Below the pieces are notes generated by a model, which was given only the letters and a program-made list of their open reading frames with translations, had not been told where the DNA came from and did not search any database. The position numbers were made by a program, and so were the translations under genes. 64,000 nt of DNA from contig JAPQWV010001620.1 of NCBI GenBank assembly GCA_027422505.1, positions 1 through 64,000 of the forward strand. The letters run 5' to 3'. Source of the stretch: Craterostigma plantagineum. Lineage: Eukaryota > Streptophyta > Magnoliopsida > Lamiales > Linderniaceae. Below are positions 10,951 through 22,290 of this stretch, piece after piece (within the stretch, counting starts at the first letter, position 1; the number at the start of each line of letters is the position of its first letter).

Positions 10951-11781
10951 TAACTTTGACCCAGTCGAGTTTGAAGAAAAAATTAGCCCCTCAAGAATGT
11001 AAACATAAAAAAGGCATGATCAAGAAACATAGATAAGAACTTTTTTACGAAGTCAGTAAAAGCACAAATAATGAAAACCAGTACCTATGTCATTTCTCAT
11101 AATACTCAAAAAGTGAAAAAAAAAAAAAAAAAAAAGCATTCCCAGGAGAAGACCAAACAAATTATCAACGTTTAGATTTTTAATTAATGTTGTAAATATT
11201 ATTTTACAAAAGAAAATGAAAATAGTAAAACCATCGTGAAAGGATGTTTTCTCCACAGACGCGAGAAGTTTTTTCGTCATACCCGAGTTTAGTGGGTAGT
11301 TTTTATATTCTTTATGCGTATTTGTTTTAATTCATTATAAAATTCAATAACACGTAGCAGCATTATAGAAGCCCTAACATTTGCATAATACTATAAAATT
11401 TATATTATAATAATGTAAATTGAATTTTTAGTAATTTAAACATTTTGGATCAAGCAAAAACGAAAAGTTATACCGATAAATTTAATAATACTAATAATTA
11501 TAATAACAATTTCATAAGTTAATATAAAACTTGTAGCGATTATTAATATAAAGAGTAGTACAATGAAATATAAGCAAATACCATATAAGTATACTAAAAT
11601 GATTTGAGTATGCAATTAATATTTGCTAAATTTATGAAAAATAAATTATTGTTGAATATTTTGATACCAGTAAATAGTTACTGCAACTTTTTGATACTTG
11701 TAAATAGTTACTGCAAATTTTTTATACTTATAAATAATTACTGCAGATTTCCAAGTGTTTGGGAGGTGAAAATAGGGTAGA

Positions 11782-11972
11782 TGTTAAAAGGAGGAAGAAG
11801 ATACCTGTATGATAGAACTGATAATTTCATTATGCTTTAAACTGCCTTTTAAAGGCTACAGAGAAACTTCCAACTCAAAACTAAACTTACCACTACATCA
11901 ACCACTACATCATAACTTCCTAACTATAACTGATAAGTTAAAAACACAAACTTACGTAAGTTAACCATAACA
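11782..11972 (-). repeat. 3' LTR of copia element 1
   Basis: The 191-bp block has TGTTAAAAG at its left end and TAACCATAACA at its right, giving TG...CA ends. It adjoins the TSD GTAGA on the left and the polypurine tract on the right. Confidence 0.88.
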
Positions 11973-11986
11973 TATCCTCCCTTAAA
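11973..11986 (-). other. Polypurine tract of copia element 1
   Basis: On the minus strand AAGGGAGGATA directly precedes the 3' LTR, the usual place for the plus-strand DNA primer. Confidence 0.7.
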
Positions 11987-12019
11987 CTGAAAATTTGCAA
12001 ATGTTCAGTTTAAGTCATT

Positions 12020-15000
12020 AATTTCGCCCAACGAGCAAATACCCAGCAGTCTCCTTAGCTTCTTGAAAGATTCCACCTTAAGCGCTAAATATGTCAGCTA
12101 CTTGCTCTCCGCTTCTACAGAAGATCAATTCAATTGTTCCATCATTGTTGAGATCTCGTAAGAAATAAAACTTCAAGTCGATATGCTTGCACCTCCCATG
12201 TTGAACTGGATTCTTGGACAGCTTGATTGTCGAATTATTATCACATAGAATTTTTGTAGTCTCCATCTGCTTGAATTGCAGCTCTTCGAGTATCCTTCGT
12301 AACCAAACTGCTTGACAAGCACAAGCTGTGGCAGCGACAAACTCAGCTTCTGTGCTTGATAAAGTAACAATAGACTGCTTCTTCGATGACCATGAGATTG
12401 CAGCTGTTCCTAACATAAAAGCATAACCCGACGTACTTCTTCGATCATCTTGATCCCCTGCATAATCGCTGTCAGTGAATCCCAAAAGAGTAGACTTCAT
12501 ACCTTTTCTGTAAAACAGTCCAAAGTCTTTTGTTCCTTGCAAATAGCGCATGATTCTTTTCGCAGTCAACAAGTGCAATTCAGTAGGATTTTCCATGTAT
12601 CTGCTGATTAAGCTAACTGAGTACGTAATATCCGGCCTTGTCGCAGTAAGATACATCAAAGTGCCGACAATTTGTTTATAAAGAGTGCTGTGAACTCTCT
12701 TCCCTTCAAGATCTTTATGAAGCCTCAAACTTGAATCAGCTGGAGTATTTGCAGCGTTACAATCCTTCATCTTGAATCTGTCTAAGATTTCCTTCACATA
12801 TTTCTTTTGAGATATAAAAATCCCATCTCTAGATTGCAATACTTCAATGCCAAGAAAGTAATGCATTAATCCAAGATCAGACATATCGAATTCATCCATC
12901 ATGGATTTTTTAAACTCTTGAAACATGATATCACAACTACCAGTGAAAATGAGATCATCCACGTAAAGGCATACAATGAGCATTCTTCCTTTATCCCTAA
13001 TCTTGACAAAAAGCGTTGGCTCATAAGGACACTTTGAAAAACCAGCTTTGATAAAGTATGACTCGATACGGCTGTACCAAGCACGGGGGGCTTGTTTCAG
13101 CCCATAAAGAGCCTTTTTAAGTCTATAAACTTTATGCTCATATCCACGTTTCACATAACCACGGGGCTGTTCAACAAATACCTGTTCATCCAAGTATCCG
13201 TGTAAGAATGCTGACTTTACGTCCAGCTAAAAAATGCTCCAAGAATTCTGGGCAGCCAAGGCAATAACTGTACGTATGGTATCATGCCTTGCTACTGGAG
13301 AAAAAACCTCAGTATAGTCAACCCCGTACTCTTGTTTGTATCCTTTCGCCACTAGGCGAGCTTTATACTTGTCAACTTCACCATCTTCTTTCAACTTCGT
13401 TTTAAACACCCACTTCACGCCAATTGTAGTACATCCGTGTGGAAGGTCGATCAATTCCCACGTATCATTTTTCTCGATGGAACGAATTTCATCATTCATT
13501 GCTTTGCGCCATTTTTCTTCTTTGACGGCATCCTCAAAAGACGTAGGATCGCAATCTGAAAATAAAGCAAAGTGAGTAATTGGATTTGGAATTCCAGATA
13601 CCTCATAATCTTCCATCCACGTTGGCCTTCTAGTAACTCGGCGAAGGGCTGAAATTCCATCATCAGCTGTAGAAGGTGGATTTGCTTGTACTGAATCTTC
13701 GACTACAGTTGGTGTCGAATCTTGCTTTTGTTCAACCTCATCATCATAAAGGACTTGGGTGGGCTGCGGTCCACTCCAGTCCCATATGTTTTCTTCGTCA
13801 AAAATCACATCCCTGCTCACAACAATCTTTTTCGTTAGAAGGTTGTACAATTTATAAGCTTTCGATGTATCGCTTACACCAAGAAAAACACATTTTTCCG
13901 CCTTATCATCAAGCTTCTTTCTTCTCGTATCAGGGACATGAGCGTATGCGATACATCCAAATATCTTGAAATGATCAACAGATGGTTTTCTACCATTCCA
14001 AGCTTCTTCAGGACTCATGTTTTGAACGGCAAAAGTCGGACTTCTATTCAGAATATGCACGCTCCAGTTAACTGCCTCTGGCCAAAAAGTCTAAGAAATT
14101 TCTTCCTGCTAGCAAGCTTCTCACCATGTTGAGGATGGTTCTGTTTTTCCTCTCCGATTCACCGTTCTGCTGTGGCGTATAAGCTGCAGTCAACTCCTTT
14201 CTTATGCCATGCTTGGCCCAAAAAGCTTCAAAATCATTTGAACAATATTCCCCGCCTCGATCTGTGCGAAGAGTTAGAATGGTTTTCTTCGCATCATTTT
14301 CCACAAGAGCTTTGAATTTCTTAAACGTCGAAAATGCTTCAGCTTTTTCCTGTAAAAAATAAACCCAAGTTTTTCTAGAATAATCATCTGTAAATGTGAT
14401 AACATATCGTTTACCACCATTAGAAGTCGGATTTATTGGGCCACAAATATCCGAATGAATTAGCTCTATGTACTCCTTTCGCTCTCCACGATTTCCCTTT
14501 AGGAAACGTTGTGCGATGATGCTTGGCAAGGACACAATCTTCACATATTTGAGAAGGAATCGAAATCTGAGGTAAACCTGTTACAAACCTTTTCTGCTGT
14601 AGCGTTTGTAAACCACCAAAGCTGAGATGTCCGTACCTAAGGTGCCAAAGCCATGAGGAGTCCTTCATTTCTGCCTTCAAACAAGGCTGAACGCATTCTA
14701 TCTTCAGAGGGAATAACTTATTTGAGCTCATCGGCACTACTGCAATCGCACCTCTTAAAGGATCATATATTTCACATGTACCATTGTGAATAGTGATTGC
14801 GTACCCCTTCTCTTGCAATTGACCGGCGCTCAATAAGTTACTCTTCAAGTTGGGAACATAGAAAACATTAGAAATTATTTCTATGAAACCATTCTTGGTT
14901 TTAATTTGAATATCCCCTTTTCCCATGACAGCAATGGTGGAATTATCGCCAAAGCTCACAGTGGAATTGAAGCTTGTATCTAAATAAGAAAAGAAGGACT

Positions 15001-16100
15001 TATTACCACACATATGGTTACTGCATCCCGAATCAACATACCATATTTCAGATTCACTGAGTTCTTCCTTGTTTTGAATGGTCATCAGCAAAGTTTCACC
15101 CTCCTGATTGTCTACAAAATGAGACTCGTTTCCCTTGTCTGTGTTAATTGGTAGCTTAGTGTAGCACTCATATCGATAATGTCCACGTTTGTGATAGCGG
15201 AAGCACTCAATAGATGACTTATCAACATGTTGCCCACGTCCTCGGCCTTGATTTTTATGTTGACCAGCAAACGATCTAGTTTGTTTGTTGCCATCTGCAT
15301 TGCCGTAACTTCCCCTTCCTCGGCCATCTGCGTTGCCGCAACTGCCGTCTGCATTGCCGTAACTTCCCCTTCCCCTGCCATCTGCATTGCCGTAACTTCC
15401 CCTTCCTCTACCATGTCCTCGTCCCCTTCCTCTAGAAGAGGAATAAGTAGAGGCTTTCAAAGCTTGTTCTTCAGAACTTGAACTGCTGTTCGTCTTCATC
15501 TTCTGCTCATGAACCAATAAGGAGCTTTGTAGTTCATCAATAGAGAGCTTATCAATATCTTTCGACTCTTCTATTGAACAAACAACATAATTGAACTTCT
15601 CTGTCAATGAGCGTAAAATTTTCTCCACAATGATAACATCAGTCATCTTTTCGCCTAAGAAACGCATCTTATTACTGACCTCCATTGTTCTAGCACAATA
15701 GCTAGTTACAGATTCACCATCTTTCATGGCCAAAATCTCAAACTCTTTTCTCAAAGTTTGAAGTTGAGATCTCTTCACTCTGATAGAACCCTCGTACTTT
15801 TCTTCATCGAATCGCATATATCCTTAGAAGTATCTTTGCAAAGAATAATTTCTAAGATGGGTCGATCAATCGCTTGAATTGATAATTTTTTGCTTTCAGA
15901 TCTTTCAACTTTCTCGCATCTTGTTCAGCTTTTTGAGTTTCCGTCAGTAGAACGTTGGTTGCGGCCTCTTGAGTTCCAGATTCAACAACGGACCAATATT
16001 CCTTCGATCGCAAAAAATTCTGCATTAGCATACTCCAATGATCATAGTGACCATCAAAACGAGGGATCGCTGCAGACACAAAACTTGCTTCGTTGGCCAT
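12020..16100 (-). pseudogene. copia gag-pol polyprotein gene, broken
   Basis: The gene starts at the ATG at 16100 (MANEASFVSAAIPRFDGHYD), a typical copia gag start. In order one sees the gag domain, a Gly/Arg-rich repeat segment, a zinc knuckle CFRYHKRGHYRYEC whose second Cys is Tyr, protease (WYVDSGCSNHM), the GAG-pre-integrase zinc region, integrase with HSDICGP, TDRGGEY and NGESERKNR, and reverse transcriptase with CLYVDD at residues 75-80 of its frame. It ends with RNase H (TDSDYAGD, STEAEF). Breaks include shifts near 15850 and 14540-14420, a stop near 14068, and a TAG at 13224-13226 just before LDVKSAFLHG, where the family usually has Gln. The copy is inactive. Confidence 0.9.
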
Positions 16101-16158
16101 TTGATGTTCAGTTTTTCAAATAAAACACTGTGGATCAATTTCATTAACCACTACATCA

Positions 16159-16394
16159 ATTTCAAACGAGGAAGAAGATACGTGTACGATAGAACTGATA
16201 ATTTCATTATGCTTTAAACTGCCTTTTAAAGGCTGCAGAGAAACTTCCAACTCAAAACTAAACTTACCACTACATCAACCACTACATCATAACTTCCCAA
16301 CTATAACTGATAAGTTAAAAACACAAACTCATCATAACTTCCCAACTGTAACTGATAAGTTAAAAACACAAACTTACGTAAGTTAACCATAACA
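16159..16394 (-). repeat. 5' LTR of copia element 1, with 45-bp internal duplication
   Basis: It aligns with the left LTR but is 236 bp instead of 191 bp. The excess equals one extra copy of a 45-bp segment (around AACTGATAAGTTAAAAACAC). The inner nine bases differ from the left LTR, and the usual initiator-tRNA-Met primer site is not seen between the LTR and gag. Confidence 0.8.
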
Positions 16395-16741
16395 GTAGAG
16401 AGGATTGTGAATTGTAGGTTCCATCAACAAACAAAAACATAGATATTTTCCTGAGCAAACCGAATCATCTCAAACTCAATTCTGCATATACATTTCACAT
16501 GGTACTTTTCGTCGACCACTTGGCAAGTTTTCCGTGAGATATCAATTTAACACTCACAACTGATTGCAAAAGAAGATAATATTCTCGGAGAGAGACAATC
16601 GAACTCCTTCACTTCATATCCAGAAATTAAGCATTGCAGCAAACATGATTTTATGCAACAGAGACTACATCAAAGGACAAATACTCATTCATAGAAACAT
16701 CACACATATAGAGAATTTTATCAGCAGACCAACAACCTCGC

Positions 16742-17155
16742 TCAACCTTCGATCGCAATGGATTTGACCTCTGCTTTCTTCGCCTCCTCCTTGGGGACAG
16801 TCACGGTGAGCACGCCGTTCTCCATGGCGGCCCTAACGCGGTCCACCTTGGCGTTCTCAGGTAGCCTGAATCGCCTCACGAACTTTCCAGAGCTCCTCTC
16901 CATTCGGTGCCACGTGTCGCTCTTCTCTTCCTTCTCCCTGCTTCGCTCGCCGCTGATCTGAAGGACGTTGCCGTCCTCGACCTCCACCTTGACCTCCTCC
17001 TTCTTCAGTCCGGGGACGTCCGCCCTGAACACGTGACCCTCCGGCGTCTTGCCGTCCTCGACCTCCACCTTGACCTCCTCCTTCTTCAGTCCGGGGACGT
17101 CCGCCCTGAACACGTGACCCTCCGGCGTCTCCTTCCAATCGATTTTAGCGTTTAA
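16742..17155 (-). pseudogene. Class I small heat-shock protein (HSP20), N-terminally truncated, with internal duplication
   Basis: The frame encodes the alpha-crystallin domain of cytosolic class I HSP20 chaperones: [62 protein letters not shown] and [14 protein letters not shown]. The C-terminal tail is short and lacks an evident I-x-I motif. Family members usually have about 50 residues before IDWKETPE, but here an in-frame stop lies three codons upstream of it and no ATG is available. A 27-residue block ([20 protein letters not shown] onward) is present twice in tandem through an 81-bp duplication. These genes are normally intronless, so the missing N-terminus implies a relic. A TATA-like motif lies at about 17264-17272 on the minus strand. 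Confidence 0.85.
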
Positions 17156-19140
17156 TTAAATTAAAAAATCCAATATTTAAACTAGTAAGTAGGCTTACAA
17201 AAGCCACGTGTTGCTGCTTAAATAAGCAAGAGTGGAATGACTTCCTCATCAATTGTTGATGCCTTTATATAGATAGAACTTCCTCTTTCCTTACAAATAC
17301 TAACCGGTGTGGGACAAAGGTCTGCTATCAATTATCAAACGCTAACTTTAAAGATAATAAAATATTAATTAGTAAAATGTAAAAAACACATTTGGCCCAA
17401 TTGTTGGAGGTAGATGGATAAATATTGGGCTTATTTGGGACTGGTTCAATTCCATTTTTTAACTATTTTTTAGCTATTTTTATTATGAAGAGATTATGAG
17501 TTATTTATAATAATAAAATGATGTGAGATTAGGGTTCAAATTTTTTTTATTTGAAAAGAAATTTTAAGAACATTTTCTTGGGAATTTTTTCTAAATACAA
17601 AAATATTATTGAGATTGACATTATTTATTTAAATCTATAATTTGATATATCTTTTACGTTAGTATATTGGCATATAAATAAAAATAATAAAAATTTGTAT
17701 ACCGACTAATTTCCGCCTAGAAACCGCCTAGGCCCCGCCTAGACCGCCTAGGCGCTAGGCCCCCCTCGGGCGCCCGACTAGCGCCTAGCGACTTTTCCAA
17801 CATTGATTTTATGATGAATTAATCGAATACAATGTGTTGGCAATAATATACTAATTATAAAATGAGATGTTCAAAATAATTAATATGTTGAGAATAAAAA
17901 ATTAAATAAAAACAAATTTTAGTAAGATAAAAAGTCGAATGTAATATTGCATTTCCTTTTTTTCCTTTTTTAATAAAAATATTAATCTAAATAAAAAGAT
18001 AGACATAGGATTTGAACCCATGACCCAACTGTGACATTACGCCTCTAAACCGCCACACCACATGACAATTTCTTTAACATTTCGCACTTACTTCTTAAGA
18101 CTGCTATTTTTATTTTTCTAATTATTAAATAATATACGGACCGGAACCGAGCCGGATTCATGACCGGTCCGGTCGGAACCGGCCTGAACCGGCCGGTCCG
18201 GTCCGGTCTTAACAACCATGATATATAAGTTAAATCAAGGACAATCTGTGTTTGGTCCTAGTCAATAAGTTTCCAAACGGTTCAGTCCCTATAAGAAATT
18301 TATTAGTTTTAAGGATCAACTTTCCATAAAAGGCAGAGTTAAGGCTTAAAAATATGAATTGACGCTAATACCCTTCTTAACATACTATAATAACGTTATT
18401 TTACGGCCACTTTCAGTTATGCAGTTAGATTATATTGTTATAGAACGTATGGTTAACTGTTATTTTACATCCTTATCTGTTACTGTGATGCAGAAAATTG
18501 TTACCGACAGAGAATATTTATTTTATGAATCTCGTTTTGACAGTGAATCGAGCTCTTAAATTTCGAATGCCCATTAACCAACCAATTTCGGCGTGTACGG
18601 TAGGATCATGTATTGTGGTATTGACGACGCACGCTATAAGATTTAAAATGTTTTATATTTCTATTTAGAGTTCTAATATGCCAAAATAAGATGAAATCAA
18701 AGCCCTCTTTGACAACGATTACATCCAATATGTATAAATTCGAAGTACCCATAGTATGGGCAGCTCGGTGCGACACCTTGTTTGATCGTTCGTCCGCTGT
18801 TCATTATTTAGTTTCGCCAAATACGATCAACCCCAATAATTTGGGTATTTTTTTCACTACGTCATTAAATTCGTATTTATGTGTCAATTGTTAACTCCCA
18901 AAACCGTAATTGTTGAAATGCACGTGGTATGAAAGACATCAACATTAAGCAGAAATTCAGACGTTAGTGAATTGATCCAAACGTTCGTGAATTGAACTGA
19001 TGAACAATTGTTACTAAGTTAAAGACATTTGTTACTATGTCATGCTTTAATGGTACTAGCTGAATTGTCGCTGAAATTTCGGGCGAAAAAACCAAATGAG
19101 ACGAATTTTGGGCGGGAAGTCTAATAAAATCAAGCATAGA
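17156..19140. other. Non-coding stretch with small repeat relics
   Basis: I see no gene. A GC-rich patch at 17702-17800 consists of CGCCTAGGC-type inverted motifs like the end of a hAT-type MITE. A patch at about 18136-18215 is made of CCGGTCCGG-type inverted motifs. A tRNA-like B-box relic lies near 18010. Short open frames at 18359 and 18691 have no recognisable content. Confidence 0.5.
17945..18085 (-). repeat. Possible tRNA-derived SINE relic
   Basis: On the minus strand GGGTTCAAATCCT resembles a tRNA B box, and about 35 bp upstream TGGCGGTTTAGAGGCG resembles an A box. A T/A-rich tail follows. It does not fold as a complete tRNA in my reading, so a SINE fragment is more likely than a tRNA gene. 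Confidence 0.35.
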
Positions 19141-19146
19141 TTACTG

Positions 19147-21420
19147 TTACCGATATGTGTCAACATGTTACTTTTTATATATTTATCTGTTACCAGAATT
19201 GTATTTTTATCTAAAACTTCATAATTTTATATATTTACTGAATGTAGCGTGTTTACAATATAAAATTTGAAAATCATAAACTAAACTAACATATTAAATT
19301 GTTATTTTGACTATGTATTCTGTTGCGCTTATTGTATTGTCTTGTTACTGTTTTTTCCTTCCCTTAAATTGTTGTTAAACCGCTGATAAACTGTTACTAA
19401 AGGGAATCAGTAAACAACGTACGGTTTACTTTTAAGATTAATTGAAGATGATGCTAATTTTGTTGAATCATTTATATTAGGTTGACCATCTGAATTGTAG
19501 TAAACAACTAATAGTTCGTATCCACAATGTTTTGAGTAAGTAGATCACTATCATAGAAGCATGATCATCAATTCAAGAAGAGTGCTACTTGTTTTCCATA
19601 CTACATACTTCAACTTCTTCAATTCCAACGTAATCTCCACGAAAATTATAACCTAAACTAATATATTTTTTTATCTAAAACTTCGTAATTTCATATATTT
19701 TACTGAATGTAGCGTGTTTACAATATAAAATTTGAAAATCATAAACTAAACTGATTACATATTAAATTGTTATTTTGACTATGTAGTCTGTTGCTCGTAT
19801 TGTATTGTCTTGTTACCCACATATCAATTTCTGTTTTTTGCTTCCCTTAAATTGTTGCTGACCACTGATAAACTGTTACTAAAGGAAATCAATAAACAAT
19901 GTAGGGTTTACTTTTAAGATTAATTGAAGATGACACTAATTTTGTTAAACAGTTATGTTAGGTCGACCATCTGAATTGTAACAAACAACTAATAGTTCGT
20001 ATCCGCAACGTTTTGAGTAAGTAGAATCAATATCGTAGAAGCATGATCATCATTTCAAGAAGAGTGCAACTTGTTTTCCATACTGTATACTTCAACTTCT
20101 TCAATTCCAACATAATCTCCACGAAAATCATAACCTAAACCAATATATTTTTATCTAAAACTTCGTAATTTCATATATTTTACTGAATGTAGCGTGTTTA
20201 CAATATACAATTTGGAAATCATAAACTAAACTGATTACATATTAAATTATTATTTTGACTATGTATTCTGTTGCTCGTATTGTATTGTTTTGTTACCTAC
20301 ATATCAATTTCTGTTTTTTCCTTCCCTTAAATTGTTGCTGACCGCTGATAAACTCTTACTAAAGGGAATCAGTAAAAACGTAGGGTTTACTTTTAAGATT
20401 AATTGAAGATGACACATTTTGTTGAATCATTTATGTTAGGTGGACCATCTTAATTGTAATAAGTAATTAATAGTTCGTATCCGCAACGTTTTGAGTAAGT
20501 AGATCAATATTGTAGAAGCATGATCATCATTTCGAGAAGAGTGCTACTTGTTTTCCATACTATATACTTCAACTTCTTCAATTCCAACGTAATCTCCACG
20601 AAAATCATAACCTAAACTAATATATTTTTTATCTAAAACTTCGTAATTAATATATTTTACTGAATGTAGCGTGTTTACAATATAAAATTTGGAAATCATA
20701 AACTAGACTGATTACGTATTAAATTGTTATTTTGACTATGTATTTTGCTACTCGTGTTGTGTTTCCTCGTTACCAACATATCAGTTTCTGTTTTTGATCA
20801 GTGTTAAACTGTTACTACAGGAAATCAGTAAACAACATAGGGGGGTTCACGTTTACGATCAATTGAAGATGTCATTAATTTTGTTGAACCATTTATGTTA
20901 GGTCGACTATCTGGATTGTAATAACCAACTTATACAACGTTTTGAGTAAGTAGAATCAATTTCGTAGTAGCATGATCATCTTTCAAGAAGAGTGCTACTT
21001 GTTTCCATACTATATACTTCAACTTCTTTAATTCCAACATAATCTCCACGAAAACCATAACCTAAACTAATATATTTTATCTAAAACTTCATAAATTCTT
21101 ATATTTTAGTGAATGTAGCGTGTTTCCAATAAAAATTTTGAAAATGATAAATTAAACTAATTACATATTAAATTGTTATTGTGACTAAGAATTCCATTAC
21201 TCGTATTGTACTTCCTTGTTGCCTACATATTGATTTCTGTTTTTTTCTCCCTTCAATTGTTGCTGAACTCTGTTAAACTGTTATTGCAGGAAATCAGTAA
21301 ACAACAGAAGATCTTACCAGAATCATGCATACATTTTCAGCAACAGAAGCGAAGTTTGTTCAAAAGAAACATCTTACACATAAATATCAGATACACATAG
21401 CGCCAAATTGTAACATCCTC
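19147..21420. repeat. Five-copy tandem array, ~480-bp unit
   Basis: A segment around AAAACTTCGTAATTTCATAT followed by ACTGAATGTAGCGTGTTTAC recurs at about 19215, 19678, 20158, 20637 and 21080, giving spacings of roughly 445-480 bp. Each unit continues with matching stretches (CATGATCATC, ATAATCTCCACGAAAA, GGAAATCAGTAAACAAC) in the same order. Copies differ by point changes and small indels. No coding sense is evident in any frame. It is a local satellite-like array. Confidence 0.8.
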
Positions 21421-21840
21421 TTCGTCGCTGCTCGTGACCGTCGCTGCTCGGCTTCGATTTCTTCGATTAATTTGGGGGTTGGTACTAGCAAATCATAAAG
21501 AACTTAAAGAATAAAAGTTATACATAATTAAGTTGGATATTCACAGGAGTTTGAATCAAAGTCATTGGAATTCTAGATCGAAAGTTATAATAAAAAAGGT
21601 GCAAGTTGCCATTTTCAGGCAATGCCATTTTGGGACAACATCCCTAAGCACCCGTAAATCTTTTTCGGGCACATTTTTTAGGTCAATGGACTTCGAATCA
21701 GAAATAACATAAATAATAAAAGTTATACATAATTAACTTGGCTAATCAATGGAGCTTGAATCAAGGTCATTTGAATTCTAGATCAAAAGTTATACTCCAA
21801 AAGGTGCAGGTTGCCATTTTCGAGCAATGCAGGATGCATA
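21421..21840. other. Non-coding spacer with a diverged short duplication
   Basis: Two similar ~120-bp stretches (around 21495-21630 and 21700-21830) share TAAAAGTTATACATAATTAA, a run near GGAGTTTGAATCAA and the end GGTTGCCATTTT. No gene is seen. Confidence 0.5.
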
Positions 21841-21977
21841 GTGTTACCCAAAATGCATAAATTGTTACCCAGAATTCATGAAGTGTTACCCAGAATGCAT
21901 AAAACGTTACCCGGAAAGTATAAATTGTTACCCAGAATGCATAAATTATTACCCAGAATGCATAAATTGTTACTTAG
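21841..21977. repeat. 21-bp minisatellite, about seven units
   Basis: Units close to TGTTACCCAGAATGCATAAA repeat every 21 bp with scattered substitutions. Because 21 is a multiple of three, the plus frame reads a repeating LLPRMHK, which explains the open frame there. Confidence 0.85.
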
Positions 21978-22290
21978 TGAGTGCTTTATTAGCAAAAGCT
22001 TCAATCATGGGCCGCGTCAAATTTCTTCGCGCTTAACATCAATATTTTTGCAGATTAAGGTCGATTATTTCAGACGCAAAGGTCGACATTTTCACGGGTT
22101 TTACCTGGTTTTCTATGTCGCTGGCGGTTGCCGATCCATATCGCAATCCCTTGGTTGTGTGTTGAATTTGTTATTAGAGAGAAATTTCTGTTATCCAGTG
22201 GTGTTTATTTGTTACTTGTTGACATGTTTGTGTTATTGGTGTTCTCTTAAATGGTACTCATTTATCAGTTTGTGTTACCTGCCAAGCTAG

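Larger units (their letters stand above)
9365..11776. other. AT-rich intergenic stretch with MITE remnants
   Basis: I see no gene here. The interval holds two elements with GC-rich ends (about 9893-10348 and 10549-10950), a TA microsatellite at about 10368-10397 and a poly-A run near 11118. The single 75-codon minus frame at 11053-11280 is low complexity. Confidence 0.6.
11782..16394 (-). mobile_element. Ty1/copia LTR retrotransposon, degenerate
   Basis: Short LTRs (11782-11972 and 16159-16394) flank a minus-strand gag-pol in copia order: gag, protease, integrase, reverse transcriptase, RNase H. A 5-bp target duplication GTAGA lies at 11777-11781 and 16395-16399. A purine-rich tract adjoins the left (3') LTR. 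The LTRs differ by about four substitutions plus a 45-bp tandem duplication in the right one, so the insertion is older than the Tat element at 47897. I do not assign a copia lineage. Confidence 0.92.

Noticed and set aside
15227..15481. 84-codon plus frame and 100-codon minus frame in copia gag
   Set aside because: Both are alternate-frame readings of the Gly/Arg repeat region of gag.
18005..18070. Possible tRNA gene on the minus strand
   Set aside because: A- and B-box-like motifs are present, but the acceptor and anticodon arms do not pair in my reading; a SINE relic is more likely.
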